A stretch of DNA of 64,000 nucleotides from Meandrina meandrites. Lineage: Eukaryota > Cnidaria > Anthozoa > Scleractinia > Meandrinidae. Below, one piece after another: positions 13,301 to 25,427 of this stretch (the stretch's first letter is position 1; each line of letters opens with the position of its first letter). The notes beneath the pieces were generated by a model. It had not been told where the DNA came from and did not search any database. It worked only from the letters and a program-made list of their open reading frames with translations. The DNA is taken from contig OY855908.1 in the NCBI GenBank assembly GCA_963693305.1, positions 34,989,305 through 35,053,304 of the forward strand, given 5' to 3'. Made by a program: the position numbers and the translations under genes.

Positions 13301-16300
13301 CGGTGCTCCCTTTGGTCGGAAAATTAATCCCCTCTGATTTGCTCGCACCAGTTTCTGATTTCATTGGGAGCGTTCGTCTTTGGCCACTCACAGCACATTT
13401 TCAACCTGTCACAGCACGTATGACTACTTTAAACCTAACCGCAACCGCTCTCAAACACTGGCAACTTAATGGCTTTCCGCTCACCCTTCGAAACATAACT
13501 TTGGATATTAAGATTGGGCAAAACGTTCAAGCAACTCTCATGGGAAACATTTTTCTGAAGGCCCATCCTATTTCTTTTCAGATACCATTTACACAAACTT
13601 CACCAAATCGATCCGAGATGAAAATGGATTTTCATGGATTTCCAGACATATCACTGACCGAATTAGGCCAGCAACTGATTGGTGGATTCAGTGTAGAAAA
13701 CCTTTTTCCTGCGGTGTTTGATAAATTCAAGATTTCTCTCAAGTTCTTGAACTTACGTTTATCGTCTCCTTTGAGAAGTCTGCAGATACAAAGCTTCAGC
13801 TTGCGTTTTTCGCAGAAAGACCATATCACCCTTGTTGATAATTGGCTGCAAATAAGAGACATAACTGCTGACCTTGACGTAAAACTAGGAGTTGAGGCGA
13901 GTGTAGCTGGGAGTTTGGCATGTCTTGTCAGGCTTGGAACAGGAGCTCATGTCTTGGAGATCCGAGGAATCATAAAGATGCCACATGTTTCATCCGAAGC
14001 GTGGGAACTGGACATCCTCTCGGAGCAAGCTAGCATAATTTCGACATCGGATATTGTTGCATTAACTGGCGGAGGGTTCGACTTGAAGTCGCTGTTTCCT
14101 GACAACATTCTTTCTAAAGCCAACAAGTTTATGTTGAAGAGCTTTAGAATTACTTTTACTCCAAATCCTCGATTTAAAGTATATAACGTAAGCTGCTCAT
14201 TTGAAGCGAACCTCAGTGATGTATGGCTGCCCTTAAGAATTAACATTAAGCACATTCGCATTAACCTGTTTATCGAAAACCCCTTTCACGCCGTGAAACG
14301 ATCAATTAAAGCTACTATTTATGTCGAGATACAGATCGGCAAAGTGGTGGTTCCGACAGCTCTCTCTGTTTTTGGTGGCATCATTCATCTGGAAATACAG
14401 AACCTTAAGAATCAGCCGTTAACTATACACGACTTGGCAAGTCTTATTGGAGGAGATCAATTGCTGAAACGTGTCCCTGTCGCGTTCCTAAACTTTAAAA
14501 TGGTGAGTTTAAATCGTTTGAGCATGACGTTTACCAAGCCCCAGTTTGAGCTTCTCAATGCAAGTGTTCGATGCGATCTTCACGGATTTGACGTTGGGTT
14601 TACCTTTCCGTTACCGATTCCTGACCCATCAAATACTTTCAAAGCAAGTCTTGCTGTTCAGTATTTGGAGTTCAATTTAAAGAGGAACAAGGATTGGGAA
14701 CTTACTGCGGGCATTAATGCGGCCTTTACAGGCATCCCATTGGAGAAGCATTTTAGTAATCTCGAGGGGTTACTAACTGTAACATCATCAGATTCCGCCA
14801 TCTTTACAATTAAGAAAAGTCTCCTTGACCTCGGGGTTAACAAAAAACTTGCTGGAATAGATTGTAACCTCAACATCAAGTTTTCTGATCCAAAAATTGA
14901 ATTTGTCCGTCCAGGAGATCCTGCACTTGGAGTGACCCTTGATGTTTCCGGATTCGAGGCCCTTAACAAACTTTTGCCTTTCAGAGTTTTCAAGGACAGG
15001 TTAGCGATGGGCGTCCTAATAACAGAGAAGAAAGGGATGGCTATCGAGCTCAAGACTATACCAATCCTGGACAATTTAATACCGTGCAAGAAAGAGGAAG
15101 AAGAGTACATTTGCGATTTCACCTGGCTTTGTCAGCAGGATTCCTACGTCAGACTTAAGCTTCCGTCCCTTGCGTACACAAGGGACGGATTTTCAGCGAA
15201 TGTCGATGTTAAAGGATTAGACAAACTGTGTATTCCGATTGTGCTTCCGTTCATGAGAGAGTTTTTTAAATCCATTCCTTTCCTTTATGGCCTGTTGAAA
15301 CACAACATTCCCTTGTGGCCACCACCCGATATAATAGGCTCCTTGAATGTGATTGGCTGCAACACGGACAACCTACCAAAGGGCATGGAACAGTTCAGAA
15401 ATCCAAAGTTTCCAGAAGAAATATCTATAGTTTTATCACTCTCTGAGAACGGTCCTTTGACCTTAAGTTTTGAGGTTCAAAATGGCGAGTCTATCAAGGT
15501 GGCCATACCAGTAAGTCCTGTTAGCGATTTGGCAGGCATATCACTGAGCCGATTTGCAATTGGAACCGCTTTTGGGGTTCCTTTTGTCGATATCAACACT
15601 GAAGTATACCTTTGGGATCTAAAATTTGTGGTCCTTCTCTCTCACCTTCCAAAGACTAACCCTTTACTTATAAATGCAGAGGAAATGGAAACACGCATAA
15701 TTTGCACAGATTGCTTCTTCATAATAGTGGGTGCCTTCCCGATTCCGATTTTTGCCGCACCATTTTCCATTAAATATGCCACACTTATTGATGTTCAAGC
15801 CCAGGCAACAATCTATCATCGAAGACCTGATCTTAAAGACTTAGGTGCGATTGCATCGCTTCTAGTCGGACTTTTAAAGTTTTACACGGATAGGCGTTAC
15901 CTTCTTTCCTTGGAGGACTTTAAAACAACCAATAGCACTTTACTGGTTTTGAAACTTTCGCACGGTAATGAAAGGACAATGGTACAATTGCCCAAGTACA
16001 CTGGTGGCAAGAGAATCCAGCTAAACGTTCCGCCTATAGACGGAAAGAGGTTTCTTATTGGCTGGATGAATTTTATGAAAACGTTGGAACCAAAATGGCT
16101 CTTGCAGATTGTTCCGTTGAGATACCGTGTTTTAGACATTGCTTTTAATATTGGCCCCTTTACGTGGCCTTTGCTAAAATTTGCCGGGTCCTCGCCAAAC
16201 GAGCTTAAGCAGAACAAAGACATCTGGCCGTATGCGGTGAAAGGAAGCGGGGAAGACGCATTGATAATAGCCTCAGCTAACCTACTTCTTCTCTCCACTG

Positions 16301-19300
16301 ATGTCGAGTTTCGAATGAAGAACTTTGGTAATGCCGGCCTCTCCTTTCTACTAGACGCTGGTGTATCTAGCTTAGTGAAAATCAGTTTCGATGCCGAAGC
16401 AAACATAAATTTGAAGGATTCTTCCAATCCAATGACGATTGTCGCAAAAGCACATTTGAAGATTTTCAATGCGCCCCTACTGAGCGGTGGAGCAAAAGTA
16501 ACAAAGGACATGATAACAGTGTTTGGAGAGTTAAAATTCAATTTTCTGGGTGCTCTTCAATTCGGTGGAATGGTGAAAGCTGTTTATGGCCCAGGCCTTG
16601 TGTTTGTTTTAGATGCAAATGTGGAGCTTCATCTTTTAGGAGTTCAGTTGCTCAATTCTCATCTCTACATAAAGGATTCTCCTTACACTTCAGTTGTACA
16701 AGCCACAGCAACGTTTATGGGATCTAAAATGACTATCAAACTACTGAGACGCGGTATGTCTTTTGATGTTGAAGCACAGGCGAAAATTGGCATTAGGCTA
16801 CATGTTGATCTAGGCAGAATGAGGGTCCTCGGCAGAGATGTTGGAAGAATTGTGTTGAGTACTGGCTTTTATTGTGATCTAAAGATTGTCTTACCGGGTA
16901 AAAGTTCATTAAAGGTTTCTTTTTATTTCATGGGGGTAACCTTCAACCTTCCATTACTAACATTTGACACTGATGATGCAAGGCCAGACAGGATTCCTCC
17001 CATGTTGGTTAACCACGTCAAGAATGAAGCTCCTGCTTTAATAAAAGATCTGTTCCTGAAGAACCCTCTTCAGCTACTGCGCGCAATTGTAGACGGACTT
17101 TTAGACATCGTTGGTAATGTCGGCGAACTTGTAAAAGACTTGCTTAAAATGGGGTTTAAACTTGGCGCGGAACTTGTAAAGGACGTCGGCAGATTCCTCA
17201 ATGGCCTCGCTGACACCGCAAAGGACTTAGCAAAGGCCGCCAAACAGGCTGCTAAAGTTGTCGCAGAGACGGCGAAAGCTCTGAGGGAGTCTGCTACAAA
17301 GGCTGTAGAGGCCGCCCGGAAAGTTGTTAAAGAAGTCGGAAAGAAAGCTAAGCAAGCAGGAAGAAAACTTGTAGAAGCAGGGAGAGCTTTATCACAATCT
17401 ATTAAAAAGGTTGTTCGGTTCAACACTGCCGTTAACGAAGCAAAACGGGTTTTTAAAGACATTTCGAAGACACTTGTAAATGTAGTAAACAGAGTCAACC
17501 AAATAGCTCAGAAAATCGCAGATGAGATAGCCCGAGGCCTTCGTAACTTGGCTGGAAAGGTTGTGAAAACGGTCAGTGGATGGTTTGGCAAACGTTCAAT
17601 CTATCGGCGTGATGTACTTTATGATGACAAAGTGGAATATGAAAAGATACAAAACAGGCTAAAGAGAGATCAAAGCAATCAAAGAGCCCGCATTAAAAGT
17701 ACTGAACGCGAGCTCAAAAGAGCACAGAGAGAAGAGCAGCTTAAAAGAAGCTTGAGAGATGACGCGAGAAAGGAAGTTTCCCTTTCCCTTGAAAATCTAA
17801 GGAGATCTTTAAAAGAAAGTTCACAGAAGAAGGCTGCCCTGGATGATATTCTTAACAAGGGAAAATGTGTAACAGGTGAAAATAACTGTCATCCAAATGC
17901 CACTTGCCTTCGCACAGGACCAGACGGCCAATCATTTAAATGTATTTGCAGACGCGGGTGGCTCGGAAGTGGTACTTTTTGTGAAAGACCGATTATGGGT
18001 TTGGCAGTAATATCAGACAGTCCAAAAGCGGTCGGAGAAGAGGTCTCGTTTTCTGCATTTGCACTATCGGGAACAAACGTTCAGTACAAATACAGTTTAA
18101 ACGCTGCCTTTAGCCAATATGGTTTTGCGTCATTCACCTTCAGCTCGCCAGGTGTCTATATTGTAGACACGTTCGCCAAAAACGATGTCAGTGATGCCAG
18201 AGAAAGCGAGGTAGTGGTTGTTCAAATTCCGGTCACAAATGTCGCTCTTAAAGTAAGTGGAGATCGTAGAGCTTGCCGTGCAGTGCATCTGACTCCATCA
18301 GCCGGTGGAACAAATGTATCGTTTAGTATTGACTTCGGAGATAACGTGTCGCTTTATAACGTCACTGGGTTGGTCACGCATCATTTTCCACGATCAGGAA
18401 AATTCGTAATCAATGTAACGGCTAGCAATCTTGTCAGTTGTAGCAGCCAGACATATGTTGTCATCATTTCATCCTCTCCTTGTGATCGTCTATACTGCAA
18501 TATCCGGGCATTAGAGACGAAATTTCCAAAAAAAACTGTTACAGAAATTTCGTCACTGGCGTGGTCCCTTTTGGAATCATCAAAAGCCGGTAACCGAGAG
18601 AGACGCTATAACTTGATTTGGAAGTACTTATCACTGTTTTACCCTGAGCCCTACTCAATATTAAAAAAAGAATTCAGCACAGAAAGTGTACTTGACAGGC
18701 AATACAGCTTCGCTGGTTCCCATATTGAAACTGATTTTATTCTGGCGGGGATACTATCATCGAAAATGGAACAATTAAGAGGAGTCGCTGGAAAAGAAAG
18801 CTCTTTCTCCATTCCACACATCCAAAAGCCACTGGACACTTTTACCTGGATCACCGCCGTACTTCTAAGCACAGGTGATTTTTTAAGCGAGTGGAATACT
18901 TCAATGGAAAGAAAACTCTTGTGTCACAAGCGACTTCCAACACCAACAATCAGTAGTGCTATTGATGGTTATATATTGGGCGTGCAAATGATTAACTTGT
19001 CTGAAAGGGAAAAGCTTTCAAACATTTTGTTTGACTATTATTGCCCATCAAAGCTAGATATCCAGTACAGCTGGAAAAACAGGTACAACGCATTCTATAA
19101 TCTTTCTAAAACGTCAAACAACGATGGAAATTGGGAACCAGAGATAATCACTTCCACGTTTTTTAACTTGACATCCAACCTGGAAGGATTTGTTTCCCCA
19201 ATAAAGGATTTTTGTTTAAGCTATTTTCTTGGAGTTTCGTGGTCCGCACTGAACGTAACTGAATTTCAGAAAGGATCACGCGAAGAAAACATGTGTAGGA

Positions 19301-22300
19301 TGCGCGTCACTTGTCAACAGTGTGTTTTCGGTGAAACCAATAGCAAGTGCTTTTGGTGCGAGGATTCTAAAACATGTCTTTTGAATAACACAGGAACCAT
19401 TTGCCACCAACACCAGACTTATTTAAAACTGCCTTGTTCAAAGACATGTCACTTGAACAGAAAATGTTCGGAATGTGTTTCTCGCCAAAGCTGCGGTTGG
19501 TGTGGATCTCACTTTTCTAAGGTCGGCTCCTGCTATGAAGGTGGACCAGCAAGACCACAATCAATAGCTATATGCAATCCAGCAAATTGGTATCATGGAA
19601 CTTGCGCATCTACTTGCCCAATAAACCAAGGTCGTTTGTGTAGTGGAAAAGGAGGCTGTAAAACTGGTCAATGCTTCTGCTTGCCAGGATTTTACGGTAA
19701 CGATTGTTCTAAGAGGGGCTGCGTCTACATGGCAAGACAAAACGATTCCCTTCATTCCATATCCACTTGGTCAAACGTTCGTACAGTTGACTTGCAAATG
19801 GCAAATAGGGAATACATCGGAACTGAGACATTGGTGTTAAATCTCCCTGTCACGATTCCAAAACCTAATTGCTTTAATAGTGCTTCTTTTCCAAGTTTTC
19901 ATCCATTGTTTCCCCGCATGCTTCGCGTCGCAACAAACAGGGCTGGACTAAATACTTTTTGTGGACTCTTTGGATCCGTAGCATCTGAAGGAAAAACAAG
20001 TTCTTCTTGTAAAGGCATACGGACAAGAGAACAGTGCCTACGATCGGCTAGATGTACCTGGAATGTTAGAGAACCATGTACTGGAATTCTGTTGAAAGGT
20101 TGTTACAAACTGACTCACTGGCTTGACTTGCTTGTTGTTCAGACCGAAACTATCTATTCTCCAATGTCTGGCAACGTCAGAATGCGGAATGACACCATTC
20201 AGATCACAGGCTGGCCTGAAAGTGAGTGGGAAGGTTATATTGTAACGGTTTCGCATTTTAGACCTTTATATATTACCAGTGTACAGAGTGGACAGATAAT
20301 TGGAAGAGTTTTATCAAACGAAAGTTTGGTACTGCCCAATTTTGTAAGGTTGAGTGTTGCACAAGGCGGTGTGTACAAAGATCCCATGGCTTACATGCTT
20401 CCATGCAGTCCGGGCTGTTCTCAAGTAATACATTTCTACAATGGGATATGTGATCAAGCTTGTAATACAGAAGAATGTTATTACGATAATGGAGAGTGTA
20501 CATCGAACTATTCCAATCTGTCCGACTTCTCTCTACAACCGTCAAGCGTTCATGATTTCTATTCCACTACTTCCTTGAAGATGTTGTTCCACTTACAGAA
20601 AATCACTGGAGAGAAGCACCTTGTCATTGCACAAGGACCGCTAAGTGTCTTCTCCCTGGCTAAACTGGTGGTGCTTGAGGTTCGTTCATTATCTGATCTT
20701 CATTCGCCTCTCATTTATAACCACTACAGGCGCCGAGTTGTGAACTTTTTGGACCTTTTAATTGCGCAGAACACAACACTGGAAAAATTGATCTTGCTAA
20801 CTAGCGAGAAACTAATTGAGCTTGGTGTACACGAGGTTTCACCGTATGGAGGAAGTGACTTCGATATCGCCGAAGTCAGAATCGTCTCACTACAAAATCA
20901 AACTACCTTTCATATAGGTCTCGACGTACTTATGGAAAACAGATTACTGGATTTTACTCTTGTTCAAGATCATAACCAATCCGGCATCACACCATATTTT
21001 CACCTCCAAATACCACGTCAACCAATTACAATCGCCAGACTTAGAAATTACGATCCAGCATTGAAGGAAAAACCGGAATGCAATTCCTTGACTTCATGCT
21101 CCGGACATGGAGTTTGCATGAATAATGGAACCTGTCAGTGTGATCTCTTTTACACTGGAAAAAAGTGTCAGATAAACAAATGTCCCGGCAAGTGCTCTGG
21201 CCATGGAACATGCATTGATGGCATGTGTGTTTGTAACCTTGGTTGGGATGGAGATGATTGTTCCAAAATCAAGTTTTGCACTCCACTATGTCCAGAGATT
21301 TGGATTGGTGACGGTGTGTGCGATCCAGATTGTAACACAGTCAAGTGTTTACAAGACAAAGGAGACTGTCAGGGTGTTTGTATTTGTCCAAATGTTTGGC
21401 TCGGTGACGGATCATGTGATCAGATGTGCAACACCTCACTTTGCAATTACGATGGTGGCGATTGTGTTGCAGAGGAGTGCAGTCCTGGATGCCGATCAAA
21501 AATGTTAGCAGATGGCATTTGTGATCATCAGTGCAATACAGAACTGTGCAGCCTGGATGAAGGAGACTGCAACACTACCTCAAGCTGTTCATGTAGCCAA
21601 AATCTTCAAGGAAATGGCATGTGTGACGAAGACTGTAACGTTGCCGCCTGTTTGTACGACTATGGAGACTGCGCTTTACAGGTCCCAGGATATAACTGCC
21701 CTCAGACGTGCTCACCGCCAATGATTGGGAATGGATTTTGTGACTTATTCTGCAACGAATCTGCTTGCAACTTTGACGGAGGGGATTGTAACCCATCTAC
21801 TACTGATTTGACGATGGATTTGTGCTTTGAAGGTTGCCTTCCTCATTTTCGTGGTGATGGTTTGTGCGATTCTGTTTGCAATGTGCAGACATGTGGCTTT
21901 GATAATGGTGACTGCCCTCAACCTATTGTCCAAGAGTGTTCATCAGAATGCCGACTGGACATGGTTGGAGATGGTATTTGTCATTCACAATGCCAAGTAG
22001 AAGAATGCTCTTTTGACGCCAGTGATTGTTTTTGTGCCCCGGGATGCTTAAACACGTCCTTAGGGGATGGAATCTGTAACACCAAGTGCTTTGTAGAATC
22101 TTGCGAATACGACCACATGGACTGTATATGTTCCACGAAGTCCTGTCCGAAAAGTAGTCTTGGTAATGGACACTGTGACGTTGAATGCAACTTTAGGACT
22201 TGTGACTTTGATGGTGGTGATTGCACATGTTCAGCTGGTTGCTCGGTGACATCGATTGGTGATGGGCATTGCGACCCAGCCTGCGATACTAAGCATTGCC

Positions 22301-25117
22301 ATTTTGATGGCTTAGACTGTGGAGACTGTGAGTCTGAGTCACACTTTAACATTTGCGATGAAAATGCTGATTGCATCACCACGAATAAATCTTTGCCGTT
22401 TGTACAATGTCAGTGCAAAAGAGGATTTTATGGAGATGGATTTTCTTGCGTGAAGAGAGGAAACTGTTTCAACGGAAGTGATATTTGCTCTAAAAATGGA
22501 AGATGTATTGAATCTAATGGGACATTTGAATGCTACTGCAACTCAGGATGGGAAGGAAATGGCATTTTTTGTGAGAACGTGGATGAATGCGAAGAACATA
22601 GCCACAATTGTAGCATCAATGCAAAATGTGTGGATCTACCAGGAGGCTATAAATGTACGTGCCAGGCCGGATGGACCGGTAACGGATACATTTGTTCAGA
22701 TATCAACGAATGCGTGTTAAGTAGCCTTTCTTGCTGCCAAAATGAAGACTGTGTAAACACTGAAGGGAATTACACCTGCGTTTGCAAACCTGGGTGGCGA
22801 AAAAAAGGAAACTTCACATCAACTACATTGGAAGGATGCCCCTTTTTTTCAAGCCCGCTGTGTGTCGATGTGGATGAATGCGAGGAAGAAATACACAACT
22901 GTTCTACCTACGAAGGCCAGGCTAACGCAATCTGTACCAACACTAATGGTAGTTTTCAGTGTTCTTGTCTCCAGGGATGGGAAGGTGATGGATTCTATTG
23001 CAGTGATATAGACGAATGTGTCAACGGATCTGTTTGTGGCCCTAACAAGGTCTGTAGAAATATCGTTGGAAACTATTCATGTTTCTGCAAGGATGGCTGG
23101 ACATTAAGTGGATCGAAAAGTGATGAGTGCCAAGATTTGGATGAATGCACGCTCGGTTTGGACGACTGTGACATCTTTGCATCCTGTATTAATACAAACG
23201 GTAGCTTTAGTTGTGAATGCATAAAAGGATTCCAAGACAAAGGAAGAATTTGTACGCAGTACCACTGTAGTAATCAGACACAAAATGAAACCCATTTAAA
23301 TGAGGCAAACGCGACTTCTTTGACCAAACAACTCTGCAGTTGTGTTGGCGAGTTCTTAAACACTGGACGAATTTGTGAGGACATAGATGAATGCAAGTGG
23401 GGTATGGCCCACTGTCCGTCATCAGCTCCAGTATGCCAAAATTTGATAGGCGGTTATGAATGCAAATGTGATGCTATAGACAATTCGTCGTGTGATTCTG
23501 TGAACCCTTGCGACTCCAGAAATAACACTTGCAACGACGACATGAATTGTATTGCGGTGGGGATGGAGCATTACTGCGTGTGCCCGGATGGGTACACTGA
23601 AGATCAAAACGGAACAGCTTGTATTGATATTGACGAGTGCATCAATCTGCAGTTCTATGGTTCTTGTGATGCTAATGCTGACTGTGTAAATCTTAATGGA
23701 AGCTATGAATGCAAGTGCCGTCCAGGGTTCTTACAGAGTGGGGATGCTTGTTTTGAAATCGATGAATGTAATGGGACAATCAGTCGGACGGTTACAGGTG
23801 GACTACCAGAATGCAGAGCCGGTATTTGCACGACAACTCAGACTTGCATTTATCCAAACAGTTCAAGGCCAGCAAGCAGGGGTGATGATAACACAACCTT
23901 GGTTTGTGCCTGTGATGAGAGTGACAGCCGGAAAATAGAGTGTATTGAGGCTAACGTGCAGGTCATTCAGTCCGCAGAAAATGTTACAACTGTCATATCC
24001 ATTCCTTGGTATTTAGCACTAAATGCAACCGTAGCTGATACCACCAAAAACCAAACTGTATTTGTTCATAATTGTACACAAAGAGCAGTTTGCAACAATA
24101 CAGCAGGATCTTACAAGTGCATATGCCAAAAAGGGTTTGAAAGCAATGACGGAGGATGGAACTGCTATGATGTAGACGAATGCCTTGAAAAAAGTACTTG
24201 CCATTCCAATGCTACTTGTTTTAACACAAATGGATCATTTTATTGCGTTTGCAAATCTGGATTTACTGAAAATGGCACAAATAATTGCTCTGATATAGAT
24301 GAATGCTCCCTCAATATAAGTGGGAACTGTTCTCGCAACTCTGTTTGTGTGAATACTGTAGGAGGATTTTTTTGTAAATGTTTGGATGGCTTTCAGCAAA
24401 ACGGGAGTTTGTGCGAGGATATAGATGAATGTTCCGATATTGCCCTCAATGAATGTCATCCAAGGGCGTCGTGTCACAACTATATTGGCGGGTATAACTG
24501 CAGCTGCAACACAGGCTATTCAGGGAATGGTGTTAGATGTTCTGACATAGACGAATGCAAAACTAACTCTGTTCTGTGCGGAGGGCATGCGTCTTGTTAC
24601 AACACCCTTGGTTCTTATAAATGCAAGTGTGACCCAGGTTGGTCAGGTGACGGGCAAACCTGCACTAACGTCGACGAGTGTTCGCTTGGTTTGCACAGTT
24701 GTATTGAGAATTCATACTGTACGGATAATCAAGGGAGTTACACTTGCTCTTGTTCTAGTGGATGGAAACGTCAGTGGTTTGAGCCCTATGGTAGATGTTC
24801 CAGATGTGATCCAGTCCATTTCTGTTCTGGTCATGGACAGTGTTTGCGGAATGGCACGTGCGATTGTCTCAGCTACTACAGTGGTCAGAACTGTTCGGTG
24901 TGTATGCCAGACGTCCGCTGCTCGGGTCACGGAACCTGTGACTTTAATGGTAGCTGCTACTGTGAACATGGTTGGACAAGACGACCGCTGGACTGTAGTG
25001 TTTGTTTTTCCGGGGAGCTGTGCAGTGGTCACGGTACCTGTAACTACGACCTAATGACTTACAAAAACCAGTCTTGCTTTTGTGACGACAACTACTTTGG
25101 AAGTGATTGTAGCAAAG
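10399..25117 (+). CDS. giant exon of secreted LNR/EGF/PSI/PKD multidomain protein (exon A)
   Basis: An open frame of 4,906 codons in a single exon. The frame is open from 10264, but residues before 10399 look non-protein-like, and a good acceptor (pyrimidine run ending ttttgcag at 10391-10398) fits a phase-0 exon start; the end is AAAG|GTAAGA at 25117/25118, phase 1. Numbering from 10399, the order is: beta-rich region (1-2204), Ala/Lys-rich helices and charged coil (2205-2489), EGF (2490-2528), PKD-like (2533-2694), unassigned (2695-2964), two PSI-like modules (2965-3070), EGF (3073-3104), unassigned, lone LNR (3336-3369), unassigned, two CSGHG-type EGFs (3561-3624), ten LNRs (3627-3974), about 21 EGFs (3977-4904). 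Many N-glycosylation sequons and abundant cysteines indicate an extracellular protein, plausibly matrix or cell surface. No signal peptide lies in this exon, so an upstream exon is expected. I know no named orthologue; function is unknown. Confidence 0.9.
11881..14860 (+). other. about eight tandem ~124-residue beta-rich units inside exon A
   Basis: Residues about 495-1488 of exon A fall into successive units with a shared hydrophobic pattern: an opening like L.L.F...L..F.I..F...L, a W about 20 residues on, then I.L.L, a G.I.LG segment, a Pro-led strand, and a closing helix-like F(P)..L....L. Examples of unit openings are KLKLQFSSHLTGSFKI, KLEISFDRNLTAFEI, SLKFLNLRLSSPLRSLQI, FRITFTPNPRFKVYN and LSMTFTKPQFELLN. 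Sequence identity between units is low. I recognise no named domain. Similar but less regular strands continue to about 17000. Confidence 0.6.
17011..17865 (+). other. Ala/Lys-rich amphipathic helix, dibasic sites and charged coil in exon A
   Basis: Residues 2205-2489 switch from beta-rich to helical: runs such as AKDLAKAAKQAAKVVAETAK and VEAARKVVKEVGKKAKQAGR have a heptad-like Ala/Leu/Val spacing with Lys on the other face. They are followed by GKRSIYRRDV near 17587-17610, a furin-type dibasic context (KR|S, RR|D), and then a highly charged Lys/Arg/Glu coil before the first EGF. The position, at the junction of two very different halves, suggests a hinge or processing region; cleavage is inference. 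Confidence 0.6.
17995..18480 (+). other. PKD-like domain region in exon A
   Basis: Residues about 2533-2694. The segment containing VSFSIDFGDNVSLYNVTGLV followed by THHFPRSGKFVINVTASN has the PKD hallmark (FGDG-like turn, aromatic-H-x-F-x-x-x-G-x-F/Y-x-V-x-V-x-A-x-N). The preceding about 70 residues (ISDSPKAVGEEVSFSAFALS ... GVYIVDTFAKNDVSD) look like a second, more divergent copy. Confidence 0.65.
19291..19710 (+). other. two PSI-like modules and one EGF in exon A
   Basis: Residues 2965-3070 contain CQQCVFGETNSKCFWCEDSKTC and CSECVSRQSCGWCGSHFSKV, both with the C..C......C.WC pattern of PSI (plexin-semaphorin-integrin) modules. A compact EGF follows (LCSGKGGCKTGQCFCLPGFY). This arrangement is typical of large extracellular receptors and matrix proteins. 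Confidence 0.7.
20404..20505 (+). other. isolated LNR (Notch) module in exon A
   Basis: Residues 3336-3369: CSPGCSQVIHFYNGICDQAC followed by NTEECYYDNGEC. It has the six LNR cysteines and the Asn/Asp ligands of the calcium site. It lies about 290 residues before the main LNR array, separated by a segment of unknown fold and two EGFs. Confidence 0.8.
21277..22320 (+). other. array of ten tandem LNR (Lin-12/Notch) modules
   Basis: 348 residues containing ten consecutive copies averaging 35 residues, each of the form C...C.....GDG.CD..CN...C.FDGGDC. Representative endings are CNYDGGDC, CNFDGGDC, CGFDNGDC, CDFDGGDC and CHFDGLDC. Copy 7 has lost Cys-partner regularity (HSQCQVEECSFDASDC) and copy 8 has EYDHMDC, so some calcium sites may be weakened. 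Copies differ markedly in DNA sequence, which argues against a recent expansion. Confidence 0.92.
22327..25110 (+). other. about 21 EGF modules, mostly calcium-binding, in exon A
   Basis: Tandem modules with (D/N)(I/V/L)(D/N)EC starts and NT.GSY.C.C..GW/GF endings. Modules near 23270-23390 (YHC...LCSCVGEF) and 23760-24110 are degenerate. The latter is interrupted by a roughly 45-residue non-EGF insertion with three sequons and a hydrophobic ISIPWYLALNATV core. The last three modules (24800-25110) are the CSGHG type without calcium-binding starts. No intron interrupts any of these modules, which is unusual. Confidence 0.88.
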
Positions 25118-25427
25118 GTAAGAAACTAAGTTTATTTTTTAATTATACAAGGATACAGATTTACAAGGATATATACATGTATACATTTATTTTGTCTAAT
25201 TTCTCGCATGTGTTAGATTTAACATATTAAAATTCAGTTAAGATGTTTTGGTCACATTGCTCTCTAAACTAAAGTCTTTCAACCATAAATGACTTCTACA
25301 ATAGTTAATTTTGGGTTGCGATGCACGGAGAAAAGGTGTGGACTGGACCTCACGTAGGCTTGCTTATTGTAATAAATAACATTAATTTATTAATCTTATC
25401 TCTCTTTTGTCACCAATTACATTATAG
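25118..25427 (+). other. intron A-B
   Basis: 310 bp, GTAAGA...TATAG, phase 1, AT-rich. Readthrough would add 37 codons and end at a stop at 25228-25230, so intron retention would produce a truncated protein lacking the last EGFs. Confidence 0.85.

Noticed and set aside
10992..16541. Long antisense open frames under the giant exon (for example 10992-11501, 14658-15122, 15897-16541)
   Set aside because: They are shadows of the coding strand with no domain, start context or splice logic of their own.
21168..24477. Overlapping frames on both strands in the LNR/EGF arrays
   Set aside because: Cysteine-codon-rich repeats leave other frames open by composition; none shows recognisable protein features.
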